A stretch of 64,000 nucleotides of DNA from Sordariomycetes sp. S80-01Y (taxonomy: Eukaryota; Ascomycota; Sordariomycetes), in NCBI GenBank assembly GCA_037042185.1, contig JAXQJY010000026.1, positions 744,001-808,000 on the forward strand, in the 5' to 3' direction. Positions 44,386-55,808 of this stretch are shown here, one piece after another. Below the pieces are notes generated by a model, which saw only the letters and a program-made list of their open reading frames with translations, searched no databases and was not told where the DNA came from. How positions within the stretch are numbered: the first letter of the stretch is position 1; every line of letters begins with the position of its first letter. The translations under genes and the position numbers were made by a program.

Positions 44386-46168
44386 TTACGAAGTTGCTGC
44401 AAGTCCCATTCCAAGCCCAATCTTACGAGCCAGGGCCTTTTTCAAGTACCATTCACGTGCTAGTGACCGCGTCATCTTTGCAAACACTGTTGGGGATATT
44501 CGGCCCCGTTCAACTGCTCTCCCTAGCATGAAGATGGCATCACCGAGTGCCCTCTCTTCTGCCACAAGCGTGTATAGTTGGTTGGCTGCTACCGTGGGGG
44601 CGACCAGAAGTTCGTCAATGTCTGGTTGCGGGTGGCTCCTTGACCCTTCGATCACACCATCAGCTTTGCGCATCGCATCGTGAAGGACGGCGGTATTTGA
44701 TGTTAAGACATTTGATAACTGAGTGAGCTGGCCCATCTCGGATTGCAGAGCTGGTATGACCGACATCATTGCACTTCGCTGAGCCTGTAATCCCGCCATA
44801 CTAGATTCGTTCTGTTGTCGACTCTGCTGTCGCATTGTGGCCAGAGTTTGGGCTAGCTGTCTCAACAACGCATCTTTTTCAGGATTCGGAGGTATTGGCG
44901 GTGGTGCAACAGATGATTGATCGGGCAAGTCCAGAGTCAGGGGCTCATCTAGAAGATCGGGTGGAGGCTGGGCCGGAGCTTGCCATGATCGGGGTGGGTG
45001 GCCTGGCTGATACCATCCTGCGTCTGGATTAGGGCGAGGCTGGTTGTACGTATGCTGTTGTGGCGGCGGCTGTTGTTGAAATTGAGGTGGCGGTGGGTAG
45101 GGAGATATGTGACCTTCAGACGCAGTCATGGTCGAAGACCCAGGCGACCCCTGGCCGTAGGCAGGATGTTGAGGCCGAAGCGCATGTTGCACAGAGCCCT
45201 GACTTTGGGCCTGAGCATAAGAATTGGGATGGGGATGAGAAGGTGCTCGGTCATGAAGGGGGCCTGGCAGAGCCTCAGGAGGTAAAGGTGGTGCTGAGTC
45301 ATAACGTGACACCCTCCGTGACGTTGCAGGTGACCCTACCGGCAAAGGAGGCACCGGTGGCCCTCCATCGCCCGGTGTGAACGGTGTAGACGAGCCGCGA
45401 CTCTCGCCGTGAGCTTTTTTTGGTGGAGGAGGTGGGGGCTGATGGTGGTAGTAACCTTGACTAGGAGGCCCTGTTCTGGGAGCAGGTGGGGGAGGAGACT
45501 GGACAGGTGGACTTTGAGCCTGCCTTGACTGTTGACGAGTGACTACCGGTGGTTCCTTAGCAAATACCTCAGAAAGTATGGTCAAAAAGTCCTGCAGAGA
45601 TGATTTCTACGCTGTGTCAGCTTCGTGCGTCAAGCTCGCAGGGCCTCCCGGAGTCAACCTACATCCCAGTATTGTGCCCAGCCCACAAGGTATGGGTGAT
45701 AGACTTGCCCTTGAGGATCAACATGCTGCCCAGGACGAATGACCATTGTGTCCGTCGGCGTGACATAGATCAAGGGGGGTTCTCGAGGATACGCGTGGGG
45801 CATCCATATGGACAGTGGGAATCGGTAGGTGTTGCCACGGAAGTTGACAGGCAGCGTGCCCGTAAGGTGCAGTAGCAACGCGCTTGAGCCATTGGGGAAG
45901 GCTAGAAAGTGTGGTTAGGACTGATGTCGGAGTAAGTGGCAGCTGGACAGGCATACTGTGGACATCGGTGCGCGGCGAAAGGGAGGAATATCGCGTTATA
46001 GCTTGGGCGACATCGGTGTAGGTTCGGTTCACGTCATGGTATTCCTAGAAGTCAACTATAATCAGCAAGCCGTCTGGCATGACGTTAACGAGTGATTTGG
46101 GAAGAGGCAAAACAAACGCTGGTAAGGACACTGTACAGCCAGTTGAGCACATGCTGCTGGACGGGCAT
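44386..46168 (-). CDS. vps23: Vps23/TSG101, ESCRT-I subunit
   Basis: ESCRT-I subunit that binds ubiquitinated cargo at endosomes and starts multivesicular-body sorting. In filamentous fungi it also takes part in ambient-pH signalling. Exons are 46168-46118, 46044-45957, 45901-45663 and 45606-44386 (532 residues); introns are 73, 55 and 56 nt, the first with a GTTTGT donor. The UEV domain (about 1-145) reads MPVQQHVLNWLYSVLTSEYH, then TYTDVAQAITRYSSLSPRTD, LHLTGTLPVNFRGNTYRFPL, PHAYPREPPLIYVTPT and YHPYLVGWAQYWD. A long Pro/Gln-rich linker follows, then a coiled coil (about 340-430) and a C-terminal steadiness box (VAEERALGDAIFMLGRAVER). Domain order and length match the family. Confidence 0.95.
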
Positions 46169-46618
46169 CGTCGTTGCCTCGTGCTGATGAACATGTGGTA
46201 GGTATGGGTCGGTTGGGCTGGAGCTTCGCGACCGGGTCGGTGTGCGCGTCCCACAGCGTGCTGTCTGGGCCCGTAGAATCGAAAGTCTGCGGATGGGGTT
46301 CGTGATCCAATCGAGGTGGGAGGTGGGAGGCTCAAGTCACCAACAACCTAAGGGAGTATGTAGGTTGGTAGAGCTTTGGTTGGTGGCGATGCTGAGGCAG
46401 GTGCAGACTGATGCTGTCGGGACTCGGAGCTCCTGCCTACCTTACCCCAGGTACCTGTGTGGTGCGGTGGTGGTGGTGATGGTACGCATTCGAACCGACG
46501 GGGCAGGGGAGGCGAGGTACCCCGCCGCTCCGGGATGATGTCGCGCCCGTCGCCAAGATAAACCAGCATTTGTCGCCATCTGCAATTGATTGCAAGCATC
46601 TGACCTGTAACTAGTACT

Positions 46619-46632
46619 ACTCAGTACTGAGT
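46619..46632. repeat. 14-nt perfect palindrome
   Basis: ACTCAGTACTGAGT, in the Vps23 upstream region. Possible dimeric-factor site; no factor is implied by sequence alone. Confidence 0.5.
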
Positions 46633-46681
46633 AAGTGCTGTATGTTTTTGAACATCCAACACTCGGCTGCCGAGTCACGGT

Positions 46682-47339
46682 TCAAGATTCAGATGTTTCA
46701 TAGATTTGTTCCTCTAGGTTGCTGATCTTGTTGGCCCCCGCGACCTGATGGTCGAGCTTCTCCCCTTTGGCGTGATCTGCACCTCCCAGAACCGCATCGC
46801 GCTCATGGGGTGCTTCAGTGGTCTGCGAATCGGAGAAGAAGCCTGAGGCTCTTCCCACTGCCACGCGCAAGATGCAAGGGGCACTCGAACCAGCACTTAG
46901 TACGTGCGAGAGCCGTAGACTGTTGTGCGACCAACAAACTCGCGATCCAATCTTCATCTCGGAGCTCGACCGTCGAACGGCTGACTGTGCTATTATGGCC
47001 TTTCCATGTCCCTTGGCCCGAGATGAGATGGTGCAGAAAAGTCTTGAGCAACGGTTCGTCTAAAGTATAGCGTCCTATCAGCCTTTCTATCTGATGTGGA
47101 CTTGCAAGATATCAAGCGTGCACACTGACCGGTACCGTTGGCCCCGAGCGGCTGCGAAGGTTGATACCATCCCGGATCCTTGGGACACCCACAGCCTGCG
47201 ACGCTTGGACGTGATGATCCTCCCAATCATATGAATCTACTAATGTATAAGCCGTCACATCTTTCACGTATCGGGTCAAGTGAGAGTTGTCAATAGGCAA
47301 CGGCACTCAACAGTGCCGCAAGACAATGTCAATGTTCAT
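46682..47339 (-). CDS. Possible unrecognised spliced gene
   Basis: Tentative gene model. ATG at 47339 gives MNIDIVLRH. A 51-nt intron (47311-47261, GTTGAG donor, TTGAC branch site, AAG acceptor) removes an in-frame TGA and joins in phase to YVTAYTLVDSYDWEDHHVQA. A short intron (donor at 47135 or 47129, CATCAG acceptor at 47091) joins in phase to IERLIGRYTLDEPLLKTFLH and STVELRDEDWIASLLVAQQS. The frame then ends at 46815, or a 61-nt GTACTA...CTCAG intron extends it to ISNLEEQIYETSES, ending at 46682. Total is about 140-175 residues. Content looks protein-like and three junctions keep phase, but I recognise no family. Intron 2 (39-45 nt) is shorter than any other in the window, so chance or decay remains possible. 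Confidence 0.35.
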
Positions 47340-47886
47340 GAGGTCCGTGAGGCTAAAGCTTTTGCTTAGCTTTGGTTCGCGGTATAAGTACAGCAAATCG
47401 ACGCTTGGAACCCAGGAAAAACTCGCGAGTTGCCAATATTAATCAGACTCAAAGTAACACCAGATTTCCCTAACCTTAATGGTACTTGTTGAAAGTGGTG
47501 GAAAAACGAGCGAATTGTTCCCGTCCAATGCGACTCTGCCGAATGCTTGGAAATCAAAATCTATTACCACGGTTGCAATGGCGCTTCCCAGGGTTCCCGA
47601 TTCCTCCGATGTTATGGACGAATCATGGTCTCTTCCCACAAGCGCCTATGACTTTGCTCCCCATCGCCCTCCTCCACTTTCTCTCCTTCAAACTCACTTT
47701 GGTCACTTTTGTCACGCCGCGCTATTTCCTCTCCACTTCTCACTTGCTACTACATCTAACTGGCTTTCAAACCTGTCGACTGCCTGGCTTTCCTTACGGC
47801 TTCGACGACCATTGAACAAATCGCTTGGATCGGGCGGCATCGGCAACAGCTCCGGCAGCGATAGCGGCAGCCGCGGTGAAGAAATC

Positions 47887-49356
47887 ATGCTACCTCCGAT
47901 CCCGGATCCGCAAGACTATGGTGTCTCACCCAAACACGGTTTCTTGCCCGAGGAGCTTCCACTCACCCGGCTTCCTGACCCTTACTACAACAAATGGGAA
48001 GCGGTTGTCGCGAATCTCCAGGCTCTGGTTTTGAGTCGACGGCTGCGCGGTATCGTCGACAATCTCCCTGTACTCTCGACAGTTGGCCTTGAACATGCTT
48101 CGGAATGGCGCCGGGCCTATTCACTTCTCAGTTTTATGCTTCACGCATACATCTGGGGCGGCGACGCACCAGCTGAGCGAATTCCGCCTTCCATCTCAGT
48201 ACCTCTACTTGAAGTTTGTGAGCGGCTAGAGCTACCTCCTGTCGCCACATATGCGGCTCTCTGCCTATGGAATTTCAAGCCTCTGTTCATTGACGAGCAC
48301 ATTGACAACCTCGAAAATCTATCGACACTTAACACGTTTACCGGCTCAATGGATGAATCCTGGTTTTATCTTGTTTCAGTGGCTATTGAGGCTCGAGGTG
48401 CACCCATCATCCCGATCATGCTGGAGGCCATGGAGGCAGCCCGACAAGGTGACGCCAAGACTGTTACTCGGTGCTTGCGGGCTGTTGCGGAACGCTTGAC
48501 CGATCTCACAAACATCCTGCAGCGGATGCATGAGAGTTGTGACCCAACGGTCTTCTACCATCGTATTCGCCCTTTCCTAGCTGGAAGTAAGAACATGGCA
48601 GAGGCTGGTCTGCCTCGTGGCGTTCATTTCAGTACGGGCGACGACACTGAGCCAGATGTTTTCCATCAGTATAGCGGAGGGAGCAATGCTCAGAGCAGCC
48701 TGATTCAGTTCTTCGACATTGCATTGGGCATTGAGCATCGGCCCACGGGAGAGAAGACTGACGGCCCGCCGGCAGCAGCTCATAATCCTTCTCAGCGCCA
48801 CAACTTTATTCGGGATATGCGTAGGTACATGCCTGGGCCGCATGCTCGGTTCTTGGAGGACGTGTCGCGGGTTTCCAACATTCGCGCTTTCGTCGAGCAG
48901 CATCAAAAAGATAATCGCCAGCTCAACCTCGCCTACGACGCATGCCTAGCGATGTTGAGCGCTTTTCGTGACAAGCACATCGCCATCGTCACTCGCTACA
49001 TTATCACGCCGTCTCGTGAGATGCGCGCACGTAGCCGCTCACGGAGCCCTGAGATTGCAAGACAGCGCAACAACATAGCTGTTGCCTCCCGCAAGAATGA
49101 GGCTGGTGGGCAAAAGGGAACAGGGGGCACTGCCCTAATTCCTTTCCTCAAGCAGGCTCGAGATGAGACTGGAGAGCCAGCAATTCAAGAATGGACAAAG
49201 CGTTTTATGAAGAGACAAATCCGCAACGACAGTCGAACAGAGGAAAGTCTCAACCGCGGCGATGGTCTCCAGGTCGAGACCGAGGACGTCGAAGTGAAAG
49301 GATTGGCTGGCTCCTGGACCATGGATGATGAAGTTGGCGGGATCTGTCACTACTAG
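47887..49356 (+). CDS. Indoleamine 2,3-dioxygenase (Bna2-type)
   Basis: Heme dioxygenase that opens the indole ring of L-tryptophan to N-formylkynurenine, the first step of the kynurenine route to NAD. Single exon, 489 residues from the start MLPPIPDPQDYGVSPKHGFL, which matches the usual IDO N-terminus. Family features in order: EWRRAYSLLSFMLHAYIWGG, LELPPVATYAALCLWNFKP, FYHRIRPFLAGSKN, NFIRDMRRYMPGPHARFLED, and FRDKHIAIVTRYI, where the His (codon near 48976) is the proximal heme ligand. The C-terminal 90 residues are a fungal extension with RSRSRSP. The frame is open upstream with in-frame ATGs at 47578 and 47614, so an N-terminal extension of about 100 residues cannot be excluded. Confidence 0.93.
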   Translation: MLPPIPDPQDYGVSPKHGFLPEELPLTRLPDPYYNKWEAVVANLQALVLSRRLRGIVDNLPVLSTVGLEHASEWRRAYSLLSFMLHAYIWGGDAPAERIPPSISVPLLEVCERLELPPVATYAALCLWNFKPLFIDEHIDNLENLSTLNTFTGSMDESWFYLVSVAIEARGAPIIPIMLEAMEAARQGDAKTVTRCLRAVAERLTDLTNILQRMHESCDPTVFYHRIRPFLAGSKNMAEAGLPRGVHFSTGDDTEPDVFHQYSGGSNAQSSLIQFFDIALGIEHRPTGEKTDGPPAAAHNPSQRHNFIRDMRRYMPGPHARFLEDVSRVSNIRAFVEQHQKDNRQLNLAYDACLAMLSAFRDKHIAIVTRYIITPSREMRARSRSRSPEIARQRNNIAVASRKNEAGGQKGTGGTALIPFLKQARDETGEPAIQEWTKRFMKRQIRNDSRTEESLNRGDGLQVETEDVEVKGLAGSWTMDDEVGGICHY

Positions 49357-50153
49357 AGGTACATGTCGTTTCTGCTTGGCACTTTGGTATTATTCTTCGG
49401 GCTTATGGCGTTCAAATAATACGAGTTCATGAACGAAAGACCGTACAGCTGTTAGACAAAGAAAGTAGTACTCGCCAGAGTAGCTGTGGTGAAGGAAGCC
49501 TATTTCCAGTCGACTGTATTAGGCCACTCATCACCAGGAACTCTGGATTTACAAGATCATTGTTCTACAGAAGAAACCGGCCAAGACTTCTTGCGTGCAG
49601 GCAGAGGCGAATTCAGGCGCGATTGTGAATTGGGGTGATGTGTAATCAGTAAGGTGTTTGGTTCAGCGTTGTTCCTATATGAATCGAAGAGTGGCGACTG
49701 AGTGCTTTGTCAGCATGCCTTTGTTCAACGCTGCGCTAGTACGTAAGGGGTTAGCGCAGTCGCCCTTGCAGTGATTTGGAGTTGCACCACGGAGCGAGCG
49801 TTTCTAAATCTTGTCGCACCGCGTCCTGGTCATCGTGTCGCTTCACCACCTTATCTTCATCAAAACCCCAACCGACCATCGCACTACTGGCATCGCCAGC
49901 CTCGGGCCTGTTTGGAAAGCGCAGACGCGGTGCGTGGAAATTTGAGCGTCTGTTAGCCACGGTGTTCGAGCCCGACGACAAGCCGCTGTGAACGAGTGCT
50001 CGTCCCATGCGAATGAATAGTTGGAGGCATTAGGTCCTTCTTCGACCTGCAGACCCTGAGTCTTCTTGAAGACCTGAGGCTATACTTACCAGACTGACTA
50101 CGTCGACTTCTCCCGAGCGCCGTTGCGATCACCTCCAGAAGAAAACCGCCACC
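49357..50153. other. IDO 3' region and RPB2 promoter
   Basis: About 0.8 kb with no gene. The last 60 nt before the RPB2 start is purine/C-rich and ends in a GCCACCATGG start context. Confidence 0.6.
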
Positions 50154-53100
50154 ATGGCTGACTACGAGGAGGATTTCGAGTACGACAACTTCGAACAGGA
50201 GAACGATGACAGCGTGACGCCTGAAGACTGCTGGAACGTGATTTCCTCTTTCTTCGAGCACAAAGGACTTGTTTCGCAACAGATCGACTCCTTTAACGAG
50301 TTCACTGAGTCGACTATTCAAGATCTGGTCAAAGAGTACAGCACCATCCGCCTCGACCAGCCAAACCCTCCCTCCGACCTCGATGTGCCGATTCAAATGC
50401 GCCGCTATGAAATCACATTTGGCACCGTCATGATCTCGCGTCCCTCGGTGAGCGAGACTGACGGTACTGCCACGTCGCTCCTGCCCTACGAATGCCGCGA
50501 CCGAAACCTCACGTACGCTGCTCCGATGTACATCAAGATGAACAAGGTGGTCAAATGTGCCATAGAGGAGGATATACCGATTGAAGAGCAAACGGAAGAG
50601 GAGCGCGACATATATGATAGGACAGGCGTGCATCCGAAGAGGCAGAAATGGATTTACGAAGACCCCGGCGACGAGGATAACCCGGATAAGGCCGACAACT
50701 TCAAAGACTCTGTGTTCGTCGGGAAATTGCCCGTTATGACCAAGTCAAAGATCTGTCAGCTATACCAGGAGTCAGATGACAATCTCTTCTTGGTAAACGA
50801 GTGTCCGTACGACCAGGGCGGCTACTTCATCATCAACGGCAGTGAAAAGGTCCTGATTGCTCAGGAGCGTTCTTCAGCAAACATCGTTCAGGTTTTCAAG
50901 AAAGCGCAACCTAGCCCCTATACATACACGGCCGAGATCAGGAGTGCGTTGGAGAAGGGATCCCGCCTTATCTCGAGCTTGATGTTAAAGCTGTACGGCA
51001 AGGGAGACTCAGCTCGCGGAGGTTTCGGGCAGACCATTCACTCGTCTCTCCCTTACGTCAAGTCGGACTTGCCAGTGGCCATAGTCTTCCGTGCCATGGG
51101 TATTGTCTCCGATGAGGACATCTTGAACCACATCTGTTACGATCGCAACGACACGGAAATGCTGGAGATGCTGCGGCCATGTATTGAGGAGGCATTCTGT
51201 GTGCAAGACCGCGAGGTTGCGCTTGATTTCATCGGAAAGCGTGGAAACAGAGACCAAGCTGGTCTCAGCCGCGATCGACGCATCAGGGCTGCGCGTGACA
51301 TTTTGCAGAGAGAAACATTGCCTCACATCTCGCAAGAAGCAGGTGACGAGACCAAGAAGGCCTTCTTCCTCGGATACATGGTCCACAAGCTGCTTCAGTG
51401 TGCTTTGGGTCGCCGTGAGCCCGATGACCGTGATCACTTCGGAAAGAAGCGCCTTGACTTGGCTGGACCCCTCCTAGCTAAGCTATTCCGCAACATTATC
51501 CGCAGGATCAACAACGAGCTGTCGACCTACCTCAGGCGATGTGTCGAGGGCGGCAGGAACTTCAATCTCGCTGTTGGCATCAAGCCTGGCACGCTGTCGA
51601 ACGGGTTGAAGTACTCTTTGGCAACAGGAAACTGGGGAGACCAGAAGAAGGCGATGAGCTCGGTTGCTGGCGTGTCTCAGGTTCTCAACCGCTACACGTT
51701 TGCATCGACCTTGTCTCATTTGAGGCGCACCAACACACCTATTGGCCGTGATGGAAAGCTGGCGAAGCCTCGGCAGCTACACAACACCCATTGGGGTCTT
51801 GTGTGTCCTGCCGAGACCCCCGAGGGTCAAGCTTGTGGTTTGGTGAAGAACCTGTCACTGATGTGTCACGTTTCCGTTGGCACACCCAGCGAACCTCTCT
51901 ACGGATACTTCATCAACCGTGGCATGGAAGTGCTCGAAGAGTACGAACCCCAGCGGTTCCCCAACGCCACCAAGGTGTTCATCAACGGTGCCTGGGTCGG
52001 TGTGCATACGAGCCCGAAAGATCTCGTAGATAGTATCATGCATCTGCGGCGCTATGGTGACCTTAACCACGAAGCTTCCGTCATCCGCGACATTCGGGAT
52101 CGAGAGTTCAGAGTCGTCACAGATGCTGGTCGTGTCATGCGCCCAGTATTCACAGTGCAGCAAGAAGACAAGCTAGACGGGCCCGAAAAGGGGTCGTTAT
52201 GCATGACCAAGGAGCATCTTGCCGGGTTGGATGACTGGCATCTGGTCAACGAGGAGAGGGAGGAGATGGCCACGGGCTGGGAATATCTCGTGAAGAGTGG
52301 GTGTATCGAGTACCTGGACGCCGAAGAAGAAGAGACGGCAATGATCTGCATGACCCCCGAAGATTTGGAGTCTTACCGCAAGGAGAAGTACCTGGATCAG
52401 AAACCCCAGGAACACAACGTGGAAGCCGAGCCCAACAAGCGACTCAAGACAAAGACTAACCCAACGACGCACATGTACACCCACTGCGAGATTCATCCCA
52501 GTATGATTCTTGGTATCTGCGCCAGCATCATCCCGTTCCCTGATCATAACCAGGTATGTATCTCCGTTACCAGACCTTGAGGTTACTCACTAATATTGCG
52601 TCTAGTCGCCCCGTAATACCTACCAATCTGCCATGGGCAAGCAGGCCATGGGCTTCTTCCTCACCAACTACAACCGTCGTATGGATACGATGGCAAACAT
52701 TCTCTACTATCCCCAAAAACCACTAGGCACCACGCGCTCCATGGAGTTCCTTAAGTTCCGTGAGCTGCCCGCTGGCCAGAATGCTATCGTTGCTATTGCT
52801 TGTTACTCCGGTTACAATCAGGAAGATTCTGTCATTATGAATCAGAGCAGTATCGATCGCGGCCTGTTCCGCAGTCTGTTCTTCCGGTCATATTCGGACC
52901 AGGAGAAGAAAGTTGGCCTCAACTACACCGAGACCTTCGAGAAACCCTTCCAGCCTAACACGCTGCGAATGAAGCACGGGACATATGACAAGTTGGACGA
53001 GGACGGAATTGTAGCACCTGGGGTCCGTGTTTCCGGAGAAGACATCATTATCGGAAAGACTGCGCCGATCGATCCCGACAACCAAGACATGGGCACCCGC

Positions 53101-54046
53101 ACTGTCCAGCACCAAAAGCGCGATATCTCCACACCTTTGAGGAGCACCGAGAATGGCATTGTCGATCAAGTCGTTGTGACAGTCAACGCAGACAACGTCA
53201 AGTATGTCAAGGTCCGTGTCCGCACTACCAAGATACCGCAAATTGGAGACAAGTTCGCCTCCCGCCACGGACAGAAGGGTACGGTTGGTGTGACTTATCG
53301 ACAAGAGGACATGCCTTTCACCAGGGAAGGTATCACTCCCGATATCATTATCAACCCTCACGCTATTCCGTCCCGAATGACTATTGCCCATTTAATTGAG
53401 TGTTTGCTTAGCAAGGTGGCAACCATGGAGGGAATGGAAGGTGACGCCACCCCGTTCACAGACCTGACCGTCGACCAGGTCTCAGACGTACTTCGCAACC
53501 ACGGCTATCAGTCTCGTGGATTTGAGGTTATGTACAACGGTCACACCGGGCGTAAGCTCCGCGCGCAGGTCTTCTTCGGACCTACATACTACCAACGTCT
53601 GCGCCACATGGTCGACGACAAGATCCACGCTCGTGCCCGCGGTCCCGTGCAAATCATGACCAGGCAGCCGGTGGAGGGTCGCGCCAGAGATGGTGGTCTC
53701 CGTTTCGGTGAAATGGAACGCGATTGCATGATTGCCCACGGTGCTGCCGCCTTCCTCAAGGAGCGTCTCTTCGAGGTTTCTGATGCCTTCAGAGTGCACG
53801 TCTGCGAGGTTTGCGGACTGATGACCCCTATTGCGTAAGTTGACAGCATACCAGCCCCCGTTTTCCATACTGACATGGAATAGCAACCTTTCGAAGCAGT
53901 CCTTCGAGTGCCGCCCCTGCAAGAATAAGACCAAGATTGCTCAGATCCACATCCCCTATGCCGCCAAGCTTCTCTTCCAAGAGCTCCAAGCTATGAACAT
54001 TGCGGCAAGAATGTTTACCAGCCGCTCTGGCGTGTCGATCCGCTAA
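50154..54046 (+). CDS. rpb2: RNA polymerase II second-largest subunit RPB2
   Basis: Catalytic second subunit of RNA polymerase II, which makes mRNA in the nucleus. Exons are 50154-52553, 52606-53834 and 53884-54046, giving 1263 residues; introns are 52 and 49 nt (GTATGT and GTAAGT donors). The protein runs from the acidic start [14 protein letters not shown] through the lobe ([20 protein letters not shown]), the fork ([17 protein letters not shown]), the hybrid-binding core ([14 protein letters not shown] and [13 protein letters not shown]), to the C-terminal clamp ([19 protein letters not shown]). The clamp zinc site is split by intron 2: [11 protein letters not shown] in exon 2 and CRPCKNKTK in exon 3. 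Length is in the fungal range. The start context GCCACCATGG is strong. A standard housekeeping gene, useful for phylogeny. Confidence 0.98.
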
Positions 54047-54374
54047 AGCAGCATGGTCAAAGCTTGGGTGCATCTGCGGAAGGGATGTCCGAGGAGTTTT
54101 CACGAAGCATGTTCTACGTTCATTTTCTTCGCATACAGGCGCAACGGGACAGGGGACTTTACGATTGTGGTTAATCTTTCGAGCCTTATCGTACAACACG
54201 GAGGCTTTCCGATGGTGCGGGATGCGCCAGCCCCCTCTGCAGGGACCACGTCGGGTCTGGGGCTTTGTATTTACATTAGGATACATATAGAACAAAAGTC
54301 AAACGGAGCGCGTCCTGCATTTCTGACTTGTTCAAGCTGTGACTTCTTTCGTGACTTCGGCAGTTCGGATTTTG
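54047..54374. other. Convergent gap RPB2 / Pet117
   Basis: 328 nt holding both 3' ends. No other feature seen. Confidence 0.65.
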
Positions 54375-54704
54375 CTACCGCGGAGGTGCTGACGGCTCTC
54401 GGTCTGGTGCATCTATTGTGCTTCGTACGTTTTGCTCGCGCTTGTACTCTTGCTCGAGTTGTCGTTGTACGTCAAAATCGAGTTGTCGTTCGGCCTTGAT
54501 GCGTTGTTGCTCCATATCTCGGACGACACCTTGGTGCATAGCCTGAAGACGGTCGGGTCAGTAAATCATAGGCAGAAGGATGTTTAAAGGAAGTATGCGC
54601 AAACGAACATCCTGTTCCATCCTCTGCTGGAAGTGGACGAAGACGATGGTGCCCATGGCGAAGAGCGAGGTCCCGGCCAAGGTGAGTTTCGAGGCGCGCG
54701 ACAT
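54375..54704 (-). CDS. pet117: Pet117, cytochrome c oxidase assembly factor
   Basis: An 87-residue mitochondrial inner-membrane protein needed to assemble complex IV, where in yeast it couples heme a synthesis (Cox15) to assembly. Exons are 54704-54609 and 54542-54375; the 66-nt intron uses a GTTCGT donor and a TTCAG acceptor. The N-terminal segment MSRASKLTLAGTSLFAMGTI includes one membrane helix, followed by VFVHFQQRMEQD. Exon 2 gives AMHQGVVRDMEQQRIKAERQ and LDFDVQRQLEQEYK, which match the Pet117 family closely. It is divergent from VMA10. Confidence 0.88.
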
Positions 54705-55229
54705 TGCGCGGGCGCAGGAGGTTATGTAACTGTAGTTCTGCCGCCGTCTGGTAAGGGTGTCGAGTTGCGCGGGCTGTTAGTCGGTCGCGTCTTGGTCGTG
54801 CTTCGTAGTCCTGGTTGTGGTGTTTGAATGCCTTGCCAAAGCGAAATGCTGGCACTCGATGTTAAAGAAGCTCCGGCATGCGGATGCATAAAGCGTGCAT
54901 AATGCACCAGAGCTCCACCTCCTATGTACCGTGACACTCCGGTACGCAGCGCCACAGCCTTCTGGCGGCAAGCGACACCGTTTCTTACTGCCAGTGCTAA
55001 GGCACTGGGGGCCGTTAGCACCAGCCACATGTGCACTCCACACTGCCGTCACCGTGACCATCCACTGTCCGCTGCAACCTCCGACCAGCTCCCCATCATT
55101 GCACGTAACAACACCTCGTCCCGCCTCGAACTCACCTTTTACCCTTCGCCCACTTACGAACACGATCTCTATTACTACCTGTGGCCACAAGCAAGCTCTC
55201 TAGCAAGCTTCAAAGGTCTTCGAAGCGCA
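54705..55229. promoter_or_regulatory. Bidirectional promoter Pet117 / Vma10
   Basis: A 525-nt head-to-head gap. Frames open on both strands here show no domain. No specific motif stands out. Confidence 0.6.
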
Positions 55230-55808
55230 ATGGTACCACCAGATCTCTCCTCCAACCAGCGCAGCTCGAGAGCTGACCTCGTCCCAGTCTGCACAGAACT
55301 CCGCGGGCATCCAGACCCTTCTCGACGTACGCGTGGTTCCTTCGAAATTCCCATTCCTTCCTACTGATAATTTCTCGACAGGCTGAGCGGGAAGCGTCCA
55401 AGATTGTCCAGAAAGCCCGCGAGTGTACGTTTGGAATCCCCAATGCGATCCCGAAAGAACCCCCTTTGACTGAAGGAGCACAGTCCGAACAAAGCGCGTC
55501 AAGGAAGCTCGGGATGAGGCCAAGAGCGAGATAGCCGATTACAAGACCAAGAAGGAAGAGGAGTTCAAGAAATTCGAAGCCGAGGTACGATACTCCTCGG
55601 GAACCCCATGATACTTCGATTCAAGAGCTGGGCTAACATGACACAGCACAGCAAGGGCAACCAACAAGCAGAGGACGAGGCCAACAAGGAGGCCGACAAG
55701 GAGATTCAGGCAATTAAGGAGGCTGGCAAGAAGCACCAGGCCGGTGTGGTCAAGAATCTGCTGGCTGCTGTGCAGGAGGCGAAGCCTCAGCCTGTTCTTT
55801 CCGCGTAA
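55230..55808 (+). CDS. vma10: V-ATPase subunit G (Vma10)
   Basis: Peripheral-stalk subunit G of the vacuolar proton ATPase. It is 115 residues, built from five exons: 55230-55232, 55288-55326, 55382-55424, 55484-55584 and 55647-55808. The first coding exon is the ATG alone; the 55-nt intron that follows has a GTACCA donor, GAGCTGAC branch site and CCCAG acceptor. Splicing gives MSAQNSAGIQTLLDAEREAS, then KIVQKAREFRTKRVKEARDE and KKEEEFKKFEAEHSKGNQQA, as in fungal Vma10. The protein is one long helix rich in Lys, Glu and Ala. Five exons for so short a protein make it easy to miss in automated annotation. It is convergent with CTNNBL1, 93 nt apart. Confidence 0.93.

Larger units (their letters stand above)
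46169..47886. other. Region between Vps23 and IDO starts
   Basis: About 1.7 kb. It contains the Vps23 promoter, a possible minus-strand spliced gene (46682-47339, listed separately), a 14-nt perfect palindrome ACTCAGTACTGAGT (46619-46632), and the IDO promoter. The plus-strand frame upstream of IDO is open from 47479 without a stop. Confidence 0.5.

Noticed and set aside
42039-46168. Functional cluster of Ste2 and Vps23
   Set aside because: Pheromone receptors are sorted by ESCRT, so adjacency is tempting, but the genes are separately promoted and no other partner is nearby. Chance neighbours are the simpler reading. No mating-type locus genes are present either.
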